A stretch of 64,000 nt of DNA. It comes from CAKAHY01 sp963522175. GTDB taxonomy: Bacteria > Bacillota > Clostridia > Lachnospirales > Lachnospiraceae. Each line of letters opens with the position of its first letter. Within the stretch, counting starts at the first letter, position 1. The stretch is taken from assembly GCA_963522175.1 (NCBI GenBank), contig CAUQXC010000004.1:124001-188000 (forward strand), written 5' to 3'. Position numbers and translations under genes: made by a program. A model generated the notes under the pieces. It was not told where the DNA came from. It saw only the letters and a program-made list of their open reading frames with translations, and searched no databases. Of the stretch, positions 23,934-30,873 are shown piece after piece.

Positions 23934-24815
23934 ATGTCGGATTATATAATCAGAGCAAGTGCGGCGGGAGGATATGTAAGAGCCTTTGCCTGTACGTCAA
24001 AAGACACGGTGGAGTATGCAAAGAACGCCCATAATACAAGCCCCGTGGTTACGGCGGCTCTAGGCAGACTTATGAGTGCGGCTGCCATGATGGGCAGTAT
24101 GATGAAAAATGAAGATGATTTACTGACTCTTAAAATAGAGGGTAGCGGACCTATGAAGGCGGCGCTTGCGACAGCGGACTCAAAAGGAAATGTAAAAGCA
24201 TATCCTTTCGTTTCGGATGTAATATTACCGCCCAATTCAAAGGGCAAGCTGGATGTTGCCGAGGCGATAGGCGTGGGACTTCTAAGTGTTATTGCGGATA
24301 CGGGAATGAAAGAGCCTTATGTGGGAAGAGTGGAGCTTATTTCGGGAGAAATAGCCGAGGATATCACTTATTACTACGCTTCAAGTGAGCAGATTCCCTC
24401 AAGTGTTGCCTTGGGTGTTCTTATGAATAAAGATAACACCGTAAACTCCGCGGGCGGTTTTATAATACAGCTTATGCCGTTTTGTCCGGAGGATATTATA
24501 GAAAAGCTTGAAACGAAAATAGCGGGTTTTCCTGCCGTTACAAGTCTTTTGAGTGAAGGAAAAACTCCGGAAGATATTTTAGAGCTTATACTGGGAGATA
24601 TGGATCTTGAGATAAGTGATAGGCTTGAAATGGGCTTTAAATGTAATTGTAATAAAGAAAAGATAGAAAAGGTTCTTATAAGTCTCGGAAAAAAAGAACT
24701 GGCGGAGATGATAGACGAGGGTAAGGAAATAGAGGTGGCTTGTCATTTTTGCTCCGAAAAGTATAAATTCGAAGTTGACGAGCTTGAAGGTTTATTGAAA
24801 AAAGCGGTTCGATAG
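23934..24815 (+). CDS. hslO: Redox-regulated chaperone Hsp33
   Basis: 293 residues. Hsp33 is switched on by oxidation and heat; its C-terminal zinc centre needs four Cys, seen here as CNC and CHFC (FKCNCNKEKIEKVL, VACHFCSEKYKF). The N-terminal region DYIIRASAAGGYVRAFACTSKDTVEYA is typical. It belongs with a local group of stress genes (dps and flavodoxin nearby on the other strand). Confidence 0.95.
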   Translation: MSDYIIRASAAGGYVRAFACTSKDTVEYAKNAHNTSPVVTAALGRLMSAAAMMGSMMKNEDDLLTLKIEGSGPMKAALATADSKGNVKAYPFVSDVILPPNSKGKLDVAEAIGVGLLSVIADTGMKEPYVGRVELISGEIAEDITYYYASSEQIPSSVALGVLMNKDNTVNSAGGFIIQLMPFCPEDIIEKLETKIAGFPAVTSLLSEGKTPEDILELILGDMDLEISDRLEMGFKCNCNKEKIEKVLISLGKKELAEMIDEGKEIEVACHFCSEKYKFEVDELEGLLKKAVR

Positions 24816-24831
24816 CCGCATAGGAGATAGT

Positions 24832-25395
24832 ATGGATAAGGCTGAATTTTTTGCGAATTGTATAAAACATTTTAAAACCATAACGGTACATAAGCTTGCC
24901 GTAATGAAGCTGTGTTTTAAAGTGGGTCTTATAAAGCAAGGTTTACTTCATGACCTGAGCAAGTACAGCCCTGAGGAATTTTTCATAGGCGTAAAGTATT
25001 ATCAGGGAACAAGAAGCCCGAATGCGGCTGAGAAGATAGAGAAGGGTTATTCAAGTGCATGGTTGCATCATAAAGGAAGAAATAAGCATCATTTTGAGTA
25101 TTGGATTGATTATACCTTTAATCCGGATGACGGACTTCAAGGGATGAAGATGCCTCTTAAATATGTGCTTGAAATGACCTGCGACAGAATAGCCGCCTCA
25201 AAGGTATATTCGGGAAAAAACTATACGACGGCGGTTCCGTGGGATTACTATAAGCTAAGAGAAGGCAATATACATATTCATAAGGATACGAAGAAGCTTT
25301 TGGAGAAATTGCTTTTGATTAATAAAAATAAGGGTGAGAGGGCATGTATACAGTATATGAGATATATGCTCAGGCATCCGCACTTATACGAATAA
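24832..25395 (+). CDS. DUF5662 family protein
   Basis: 187 residues with a conserved His/Asp pattern (KQGLLHDLSKYSPEEF, WLHHKGRNKHHFEYW) that suggests a metal-dependent, HD-like fold. Members are common in Clostridia and gut phages; no reaction is established. The gene begins 16 bases after hslO with ATAGGAGATAGT before the ATG. Confidence 0.8.
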   Translation: MDKAEFFANCIKHFKTITVHKLAVMKLCFKVGLIKQGLLHDLSKYSPEEFFIGVKYYQGTRSPNAAEKIEKGYSSAWLHHKGRNKHHFEYWIDYTFNPDDGLQGMKMPLKYVLEMTCDRIAASKVYSGKNYTTAVPWDYYKLREGNIHIHKDTKKLLEKLLLINKNKGERACIQYMRYMLRHPHLYE

Positions 25396-25405
25396 AGGGA
25401 GGTTT

Positions 25406-26494
25406 ATGTCGGGAAAAATAAAGGAGAGCTATAAACTTATTATATTTGCGGCGCTTGCTCTTGCCGTGGTACTTAATCTTTCGGCTATAGTTGCCGGTAT
25501 AAAATCTTTTTTGTCTATCACTTCTTCAATATTAATTGGCGGAGTGCTTGCATTTATATTGAACGTACCTATGAAAAGGATAGAAAAAGCGATAGAAAAG
25601 GCAGGGATAAAGAAGTTCAAAAGGGGGATAGCCATAGCTGCAACTATAGTGCTTGTTTCTTTTATAATGCTCATATCAATATTTATAATAGTTCCGAACC
25701 TCAGCGAAACCTTTTCCGGGCTTGTTTCGGCTTCGGGAAAGTTTTATACTCAGGTTCAGGATTATATTGAGAAGACGAAGCTTATAGATTCGGAGATAAG
25801 CGATACTCTTATAAAGCAGGTTAAGAGCTTTGTTTCCGTAGATAAGCTTGTCAGCATTTTGAGCGGCATTACGTTGAATGCGGGAAATATATTTTCAAAC
25901 TTTATGTCGGCATTTTTGGCAATATTTTTCATGATAAATTTTCTTGCGGCAAAAGAGCATTTGCAAAGAATAGTTCTTAAGCTTTTAAAAGCTTTCTTTC
26001 CGGAAAATACAATAAAAACCTTGTGCTATATAGGAAGAGTTTCTGTTGAAACCTACGATAAATTTATGCTGGGTAAGCTTGCCGATGCGGTCATAATAGG
26101 TCTTATGATCATGGTATCCTACAAGCTTTTCGGACTTCCTTACGGTGTTATGGTCGGAATTTTGGCAGGGGTTCTGTCCTTCATTCCCTACGTGGGTTCT
26201 ATAAGTGCGATGCTCATAGGAGCGGTATTTATTTTTGTGGACAGTCCTGTTAAGGCACTTATATCCTTAGCCGTTTTTGAGGCGATGCAGCTTATTGAAG
26301 ATAATCTTATTTATCCGAGGATAGTGGGAGAGTCCGTAGGTTTGCCTCCTATATTTACCTTGGCAGCGGCAAGTATAGGAGGAAGTCTCTTCGGAGTAAT
26401 AGGTATGATATTCTTTACTCCGATTTTTGCGGTCATATACAGGCTTGTTAAAGAATATACGGATAAAAGATTGGAAAATCAAAATACGGAATAA
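25406..26494 (+). CDS. AI-2E family transporter (second copy)
   Basis: 362 residues, PF01594 family, with the same C-terminal block as the copy at 19038 (GVLSFIPYVGSISAMLIGAV, QLIEDNLIYPRIVGESVGLPPIFTLAAASIGGSLFGVIGMIFFTPIFAVIYRL). It lacks the C-terminal charged tail of the first copy. AAAGGGAGG precedes the ATG. It ends the run of + strand genes and faces dps across a bidirectional terminator. Confidence 0.86.
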   Translation: MSGKIKESYKLIIFAALALAVVLNLSAIVAGIKSFLSITSSILIGGVLAFILNVPMKRIEKAIEKAGIKKFKRGIAIAATIVLVSFIMLISIFIIVPNLSETFSGLVSASGKFYTQVQDYIEKTKLIDSEISDTLIKQVKSFVSVDKLVSILSGITLNAGNIFSNFMSAFLAIFFMINFLAAKEHLQRIVLKLLKAFFPENTIKTLCYIGRVSVETYDKFMLGKLADAVIIGLMIMVSYKLFGLPYGVMVGILAGVLSFIPYVGSISAMLIGAVFIFVDSPVKALISLAVFEAMQLIEDNLIYPRIVGESVGLPPIFTLAAASIGGSLFGVIGMIFFTPIFAVIYRLVKEYTDKRLENQNTE

Positions 26495-26496
26495 AC

Positions 26497-26540
26497 AAAA
26501 CGGACATTGAGATCCTTAGCGGTCTCAGTGTCCGTTTTTA
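26497..26540. terminator. Bidirectional terminator between AI-2E permease and dps
   Basis: AAAACGGACATTGAGA (26497-26512) pairs with TCTCAGTGTCCGTTTT (26523-26538), a 16-bp stem with one T-G pair, with A-run and T-run on the two sides, so it can stop both convergent transcripts. Confidence 0.92.
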
Positions 26541-26587
26541 AATTACTATCTATATTAATGGTGTCTATAATGTAGCTTAAGAGAAAA

Positions 26588-27025
26588 TTACAGTCTTGCC
26601 TGTGAAATCATCCATATTGCTTTGCTGTAGCCGCCTACAAGTTCATCGGCGAAAGCGGAAATCTCATAATCACCGGCTTCATCGGCAAGTACCTTAAGCT
26701 CAAGAATCTCTTTTTTAATGTATTTGAAATCCTTTTCAAGGCTGTTAAGAACGTCCTCTGCACTGATTTTTTCATTTTCAGCCTCAACAATTTTTGAAAG
26801 CTCCAAGTAATCTTTCATCCTTCCGAGAGGCTGTCCGCCCGCCATAAGAATTTTTTCGGCGACCTCATCTATTTGATCATTTATGTAATCGTAATATTCC
26901 TCGAGCTTTGCGTGTAATTGGAAAAATTCTTTTCCCTTAATGTTCCAATGGTAATTTTGTACCTTGCGATACAATACATTTAAGTCTGCCAACAACTGAT
27001 TTAAATTTGAAACAACTTTACTCAT
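26588..27025 (-). CDS. dps: Dps-family ferritin-like protein
   Basis: 145 residues of the Dps type, which oxidises iron with peroxide and stores it in a 12-subunit shell. Family features: LNQLLADLNVLYRKVQNYHWNIKGKEFFQLHAKLEEYYDYINDQIDEVAEKILMAGGQPLG, holding the inter-subunit ferroxidase His, Asp and Glu. There is no long basic tail, so DNA binding is uncertain. A promoter and a PerR-box-like site lie upstream. Confidence 0.93.
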   Translation of the reverse strand: MSKVVSNLNQLLADLNVLYRKVQNYHWNIKGKEFFQLHAKLEEYYDYINDQIDEVAEKILMAGGQPLGRMKDYLELSKIVEAENEKISAEDVLNSLEKDFKYIKKEILELKVLADEAGDYEISAFADELVGGYSKAIWMISQARL

Positions 27026-27108
27026 AATAAATACTTCCTTTCTTAATTTGATTATATAAGTTAGTGAAACGAGCTTATTTTTATAAGCTTTGTTTCTGTT
27101 ATGTCTAT

Positions 27109-27160
27109 ACTATAGCACGATAAAATAAGAGTGTCAAGTATATTTTGATAATAATTACTA
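27109..27160 (-). promoter_or_regulatory. dps promoter with a PerR-box-like operator
   Basis: On the - strand, TTGACA (27132-27137) and TATAGT (27109-27114) are 17 bp apart. Immediately upstream, TAGTAATTATTATCA (27146-27160) matches 11 of the 14 fixed bases of the PerR box TTATAATNATTATAA, fitting peroxide control of dps. A perR gene is not in the window. Confidence 0.65.
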
Positions 27161-27201
27161 TTTTTATTTTAAGAAGATAACTACTGAGGTCGAGATAATA
27201 A

Positions 27202-27241
27202 AAATAGGGATACGTCATATTTTATGACAATATCCCTAAAA
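27202..27241 (-). terminator. Terminator after flavodoxin
   Basis: AGGGATA (27206-27212) and TATCCCT (27231-27237) enclose an inner GTCAT/ATGAC hairpin, with T-rich DNA following on the - strand. Confidence 0.8.
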
Positions 27242-27245
27242 ATTT

Positions 27246-27677
27246 TTAAAGAGCAGCCAAGGCTTTTCCCGCTTCCAAAAGCTTCGTCTCCGCTTCAGAA
27301 TCCGGCTCAAGGTTGGCTATAATGCCTTCACCGTTCAAAACCGCAGCTCCGTATGAGTTCATTTGCTCTACCCAGTTTCTCATCCATTCGCCGTCACCCC
27401 AGTCATGTGAGCCGAAAAGCACCACGGTCTTTCCTTCAAGCTTACCCGAAAGGGAAGCAACGAAATCTTCCATAACGGAATCATCAAGCTGCTCCGAACC
27501 GCAAGCGGGACAACCCAAGGCGAATACGGTCTCATTTACAAGCTCGTTTGCATTTGCCTTGTCCGCTTCCGTAAGAACGGCTTCTTTTCCGCCTTCTTCA
27601 ATTCCCTTAGCCAAAATTTTAGCCATAGCTTCGGTATTTCCTGTATTACTAAAATAAATAACGCTTATTTTACTCAT
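27246..27677 (-). CDS. Flavodoxin
   Basis: 143 residues. The FMN phosphate loop is SNTGNTEAMA (residues 10-19), and the isoalloxazine loops are ALGCPACGSEQL and FGSHDWGDGEWM. Short-chain flavodoxin, an electron carrier that replaces ferredoxin under low iron or oxidative stress. Its promoter overlaps a perfect palindrome, so it is probably under dedicated repression. Confidence 0.92.
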   Translation of the reverse strand: MSKISVIYFSNTGNTEAMAKILAKGIEEGGKEAVLTEADKANANELVNETVFALGCPACGSEQLDDSVMEDFVASLSGKLEGKTVVLFGSHDWGDGEWMRNWVEQMNSYGAAVLNGEGIIANLEPDSEAETKLLEAGKALAAL

Positions 27678-27724
27678 AATTATATTTCTCCGTTTCTGTT
27701 TAAAAATTATTATTGAATCTTTTT

Positions 27725-27772
27725 ATATAGTTAGGTATTACTAACTATATCACTATTTTTAGAGTTTGACAA
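27725..27772 (-). promoter_or_regulatory. Flavodoxin promoter overlapped by a 10-bp inverted repeat
   Basis: - strand TTGTCA (27767-27772), 17-bp spacer, TATAGT (27744-27749). ATATAGTTAG (27725-27734) and CTAACTATAT (27741-27750) form a perfect inverted repeat with a 6-nt centre that covers the -10 box, the geometry of a MarR/HxlR-type repressor site. Regulator unknown. Confidence 0.7.
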
Positions 27773-27783
27773 TAATATTATTG
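27770..27783. repeat. Perfect palindrome CAATAATATTATTG between divergent promoters
   Basis: A 14-bp perfect palindrome sits where the -35 boxes of the flavodoxin (- strand) and tRNA-Thr (+ strand) promoters face each other. It could be a second operator or chance in AT-rich DNA. Confidence 0.5.
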
Positions 27784-27810
27784 ACAATTCTATAGTATTT
27801 GTGATACACT
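27781..27810 (+). promoter_or_regulatory. Promoter of tRNA-Thr(GGU)
   Basis: TTGACA at 27781-27786, 18-bp spacer, TACACT at 27805-27810, 14 bases before the tRNA. Confidence 0.7.
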
Positions 27811-27823
27811 GACATAGCTTTAA

Positions 27824-27896
27824 GCTGATATGGCACAGGAGGTAGCGCACCTCATTGGTAGTGAGGAGGTCACGGGTTCGACTCCCGTTATCAGCT
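27824..27896 (+). tRNA. tRNA-Thr (anticodon GGU)
   Basis: 73 nt. Acceptor GCTGATA / TATCAGC plus T; anticodon stem CCTCA / TGAGG with loop TTGGTAG, giving GGT at positions 34-36; T arm ACGGG-TTCGACT-CCCGT. CCA is not encoded. A hairpin terminator follows at once, and an integrase fragment lies just beyond, so the gene probably served as an attachment site. Confidence 0.95.
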
Positions 27897-27900
27897 CGCA

Positions 27901-27934
27901 TAAGCCCTTGATTTTTCAAGGGCTTAATTTTTTT
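27901..27934 (+). terminator. Terminator after tRNA-Thr
   Basis: TAAGCCCTTG-ATTTTT-CAAGGGCTTA perfect stem, then AA and T7. Confidence 0.9.
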
Positions 27935-27966
27935 GTGTCATATTTCGTGTTATATCGTTTATGTGT

Positions 27967-28317
27967 TCAAACGCTTTTTTGCATAATGTACACGTTCGGC
28001 ACGCCTATCGCGTGCAGCATGCTTGCCGCATAATGCCTGAGGTCGTGAAAACGGAAAGGTCGTATATTAAGGGTTTTAAGTGTTCTTGAAAATCTATGAG
28101 TTATTTGACCGGGATTTAAGTTTACAAGTTTTCCGGATGTCGGTAGAGACTTGATCACGTTATCCGGCATATCTACATCCTTAATACTTGATGTAGTCTT
28201 TGTTGTTTTTACAACCCAATCTTTATTATAGTGGTCAAGCATTTTTGTAACACTTGCTACTAATTTCTTATACAGCATACCGTGACTCAAAAGGAGTGCG
28301 ATATTCGTTATAGGCAT
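27967..28317 (-). pseudogene. Tyrosine recombinase (phage/ICE integrase) fragment
   Basis: The 116-residue frame holds part of an integrase catalytic domain: PGQITHRFSRTLKTLNIRPFRFHDLRHYAASMLHAIGVPNVYIMQ with the HxLRH motif. It ends directly afterwards (QKSV, stop), so the last His/Trp box and the nucleophilic Tyr are missing, and the N-terminal half is absent; the first 25 residues do not look like integrase. It is a remnant of an element that entered at tRNA-Thr. Confidence 0.85.
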
Positions 28318-28966
28318 GGACGTACATGGTTATACTTTACACGTGCAAAATCCTGAAAGGCATCATATAGCTCCTTTTGACGATGGTAAGCTTGATGCCT
28401 TTGATGAGGCGTGGAGTTAGTGGATGGATGCTTTAAGAGCAGGTAGATTTCCTATGCTTGATGATAATCCCGAGGCTAGGTTTTCAAGAAGAGAACTAAA
28501 AGAGATTGAGGAAGATTACAGGCAAGAACAACTTGTAAACTATGCTGATAGGCAAGTAAAGAAGTATACAAGACTTGCTGAAAATTCACTGGATGAGGGT
28601 AATGTATATAAATACGAGAGAAAATTAAATGAATGGTATCAAGTTGTTGTAAACCGTATTAAAAATGGTATAATAGATGATACAGAAGGTCCTTTCCTAC
28701 TTATGAATGTGCAATTATTTGCTGAAAAAGATCTTAAAAATCAAAGTTCGAATTCATTGAGAAGATCTATAAGAAGTTTTGAAAAGAGAATAGCAGAGCA
28801 TGAGAATTATATCGAAAATCCAATCATTCACTGTCCGGATTGGGAAACAAAAGACCCGAGGAGACAGCAAGGACTAATAAAACATTGCCAAAAAGAAATC
28901 TCAAATTTCAAAGAGTCAATTCAAAATAGGATTGATGAATTAAAAGAAAGGGGAGAAGTATTATGA
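28316..28966 (+). pseudogene. Phage minor head/capsid protein remnant with an in-frame amber codon
   Basis: From ATG 28424 the frame gives 180 residues; the same frame is open upstream from 28316 (HHIAPFDDGKLDAFDEAWS) up to TAG at 28418-28420. The segment EARFSRRELKEIEEDYRQEQLVNYADRQVKKYTRLAENSLDEGNVYKYERKLNEW is typical of the C-terminal part of phage minor head proteins; the later NVQLFAEKDLKNQSSNSLRRSIRSFEKRIAEHENYI is a phage segment often found next to it. Only the tail of the gene remains. It abuts the integrase fragment on the other strand. Confidence 0.7.
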
Positions 28967-29193
28967 CGAACCAAATTAGCGTTGAAGGAATTGGGTACAT
29001 AGTTACAAGAATAGTTGAGAGAGCTAAAGAAGCAGCAGGTGAGGCAAAAGAAGACAAGACTGACAGCTTCAAGGACGGAAGAGCGTTGGCTTATTATGAA
29101 GTTTTAGATATTTTAAGAAGTGAATTAGAAGCTAGAGATTTAGACTTAAAAGATATCGGTCTTGATTTTGATTTGGAAAAGGAATTATTGTAA
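28963..29193 (+). CDS. Small phage-related protein of unknown function
   Basis: 76 residues, acidic, mostly helical (VERAKEAAGEAKEDKTDSFKDGRALAYYEVLDILRSELEARDLDL). It overlaps the preceding phage remnant by 4 bases, as in phage operons, with GGGGAGAAG before the ATG. No domain recognised; such small proteins lie among phage head genes. Confidence 0.6.
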   Translation: MTNQISVEGIGYIVTRIVERAKEAAGEAKEDKTDSFKDGRALAYYEVLDILRSELEARDLDLKDIGLDFDLEKELL

Positions 29194-29346
29194 ATGAAAA
29201 GTGAATTTGAAGATATGGATGCTAAACAATCATATAATGATTATTTAGATAGGCTATCTATGCCGGGGTGTCCTGTTAAATTAACACCTGAAGAAGTTGA
29301 ACAATTAAAAAAAGAAGGTCGTCTTAAAGCACTTTATGAAGTATAA
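29194..29346 (+). CDS. 50-residue protein in the phage remnant
   Basis: Starts directly after the previous stop (TAA ATG) with AAAAGGAA upstream. The product is acidic (MKSEFEDMDAKQSYND... ending LKKEGRLKALYEV). Family unknown. Its end overlaps a terminator stem. Confidence 0.5.
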   Translation: MKSEFEDMDAKQSYNDYLDRLSMPGCPVKLTPEEVEQLKKEGRLKALYEV

Positions 29347-29357
29347 GGTGCTTTTTT
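29326..29357 (+). terminator. Terminator at the end of the small phage genes
   Basis: AAAGCAC (29326-29332) pairs with GTGCTTT (29348-29354), followed by T. Confidence 0.7.
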
Positions 29358-29372
29358 AATACACAGAAAGGG

Positions 29373-29539
29373 GTGATTACTATAAAAGTAAAGGTAATAA
29401 GTAACTTCTATGACTCTACAGCCGGGAACATTCTAAGGAGTGTGGGGATATACTGGAAGTTACAGACGAGAGATACGATGTACTTGAGAAACACAAAGTT
29501 GTAGAAAAAATAGAAACCAAACAAGTCAAGGACGCATAA
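29373..29539 (+). pseudogene. Frameshifted small phage protein
   Basis: GTG 29373 after AAAGGGG opens a frame KVKVISNFYDSTAGN; the continuation that looks like the end of the same small phage protein (LEVTDERYDVLEKHKVVEKIETKQVKDA, stop at 29537) lies in another frame, so a shift occurs around 29430-29460. Family unnamed; such short KVKV-type proteins are common in phage head-tail regions. Confidence 0.5.
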
Positions 29540-29552
29540 GCGTTCTTTTTTA
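29528..29552 (+). terminator. Terminator after the frameshifted phage gene
   Basis: AAGGACGC-ATAA-GCGTTCTT with one G-U pair and T6. Confidence 0.75.
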
Positions 29553-29768
29553 ATGCCCAAACACGATAAGGCTTAAAAAGGTGCGTGGCAGGTGACACCT
29601 ATGAAAACGGATCGGTAAGTGCGACACACTAAAAATGGATTTAAAGGAGCAATAAATTAAGAATCTACTTTTCTTTTTATTTCAAGCAGAAATTTGCTCG
29701 CCGACGGTGGAAAAACGGATTTTAAAATAGTATAATATACTTGATATAGTTAGAAAAAATAACCTTAG
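29553..29768. other. Degenerate spacer with a possible promoter
   Basis: No coding frame I can support. TGGAAA (29708-29713) and TATAAT (29731-29736) are 17 bp apart and may drive the TfoX/DUF1697 genes downstream. Confidence 0.45.
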
Positions 29769-29849
29769 CAGGATTTAGACGGATATTATTGGAAAGTTGC
29801 ATGGGGTCCGAATTTTCAGTTTGATGAAAACGGATTGCTGAAATTTTAG
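29769..29849 (+). pseudogene. C-terminal scrap of a VOC (glyoxalase-like) protein
   Basis: The frame reads DLDGYYWKVAWGPNFQFDENG then LLKF and a stop at 29847. This matches the C-terminal end of VOC-family proteins (usually DPDGYYWEVAW); the rest of the gene is gone and a stop lies directly upstream. It marks one edge of a deletion. Confidence 0.7.
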
Positions 29850-29870
29850 TGAGTGAGGGAGATGTAAAAA

Positions 29871-30188
29871 ATGGCTTCCGATAGAGAATATTTAAACTTT
29901 GTTTTGGAACAGTTGTCCGAATTGGAAGAAATAGGGTATAGAGCGATGATGGGAGAATTTATTATCTATTATCGCGGAAAAATCGTCGGCGGAATCTATG
30001 ATAACAGACTGCTTGTCAAACCTGTACAATCGGCGATAGACTATATGCATAATACAAAATATGAAATACCTTACGAGGGTGCGAAGGAAATGCTTTTGGT
30101 GGATAATGTAGATAACAAAGAGTATTTAAGCGGATTATTTAATATCATGTATGAAGACTTGCCCTTTCCGAAAGTTAAAAAGAAATAA
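29871..30188 (+). CDS. TfoX/Sxy N-terminal domain protein
   Basis: 105 residues matching the TfoX N-terminal domain alone (MASDREYLNFVLEQL..YRAMMGEFIIYYRGKIVGGIYDNRLLVKP). Stand-alone forms are common in Firmicutes; no competence role is shown. GTGAGGGAGATG precedes the ATG. Followed after 25 bases by the DUF1697 gene. Confidence 0.85.
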   Translation: MASDREYLNFVLEQLSELEEIGYRAMMGEFIIYYRGKIVGGIYDNRLLVKPVQSAIDYMHNTKYEIPYEGAKEMLLVDNVDNKEYLSGLFNIMYEDLPFPKVKKK

Positions 30189-30213
30189 AGCGAATATTGA
30201 AAAGGAGAATAGA

Positions 30214-30759
30214 ATGAGATATGTGCTTTTATTAAGAGGTATAAATGTAGGCGGAAAAAATAAAGTATCTATGAGTGAGATAAAAGAATTGCTGTCAAAT
30301 GAGGGCTTTAAAAATGTCAGCTCTTATATCAACAGTGGTAATTTGTTTTTCGGCACTAATGAGAGTCTTGAAAATTGCAGTGTGAAGATAGAGAACCTGT
30401 TAAAGAGCAATTATGACTTTTCTATTCCTTTTGCCTTGATTGAAAAGGGGGAATATTTGGAAGAAAAAGCCAAGTTACCTGATTGGTGGCATGAAACGAT
30501 GGCAAGAAAAGATGTTCTTTTCACATCCCGTCCGACTGATAAATCGCTTATAGTAGATTTTATAAATAGATCGGAATTTTATAAAGAAGAAGTTTATATA
30601 GGTAAGAACGCAATATTCTGGGGCAAATATGATGAGGCGGAGTATCTGAAAACCACCTATCATAAACAACTTATGAAGCAGGAGTTTTATAAGTATATTA
30701 CGATCAGAAACGGAAAAACATTTGAAAAGATAGCGGAAATTCTTAAAAAAGAAGATTAA
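30214..30759 (+). CDS. DUF1697 domain protein
   Basis: 181 residues; the opening MRYVLLLRGINVGGKNKVSMSEIKELLSNEGFKNVSSYINSGNLFF is diagnostic of DUF1697. Function unknown. ATG 30214 after AAAAGGAGAAT is preferred to the upstream 30151 start, which lies within the previous gene. Often found beside TfoX-N proteins. Confidence 0.9.
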   Translation: MRYVLLLRGINVGGKNKVSMSEIKELLSNEGFKNVSSYINSGNLFFGTNESLENCSVKIENLLKSNYDFSIPFALIEKGEYLEEKAKLPDWWHETMARKDVLFTSRPTDKSLIVDFINRSEFYKEEVYIGKNAIFWGKYDEAEYLKTTYHKQLMKQEFYKYITIRNGKTFEKIAEILKKED

Positions 30760-30850
30760 AAACCTAAAGGTAAAACCATTTGCCAAGCGCTTAAATACTT
30801 GATAAAATAAAACGGTTTAAGGGCGTTTTGAACCTTATACAATGTCATTT

Positions 30851-30859
30851 TGTTATAAT
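30851..30859 (+). promoter_or_regulatory. Extended -10 promoter of sbcDC
   Basis: TGTTATAAT reads as TGn-TATAAT, an extended -10; the best -35 (TTGAAC at 30828) is 20 bp away, too far to matter much. Confidence 0.6.
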
Positions 30860-30873
30860 GAAAGGGAATCGGT

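Noticed and set aside
11003..28420. Amber (TAG) reassigned to an amino acid
   Set aside because: Two mobile-gene frames have in-frame TAG, but many intact genes here (rbfA, rplM, hslO, ribosomal and sbcD genes among them) end in TAG at the proper length.
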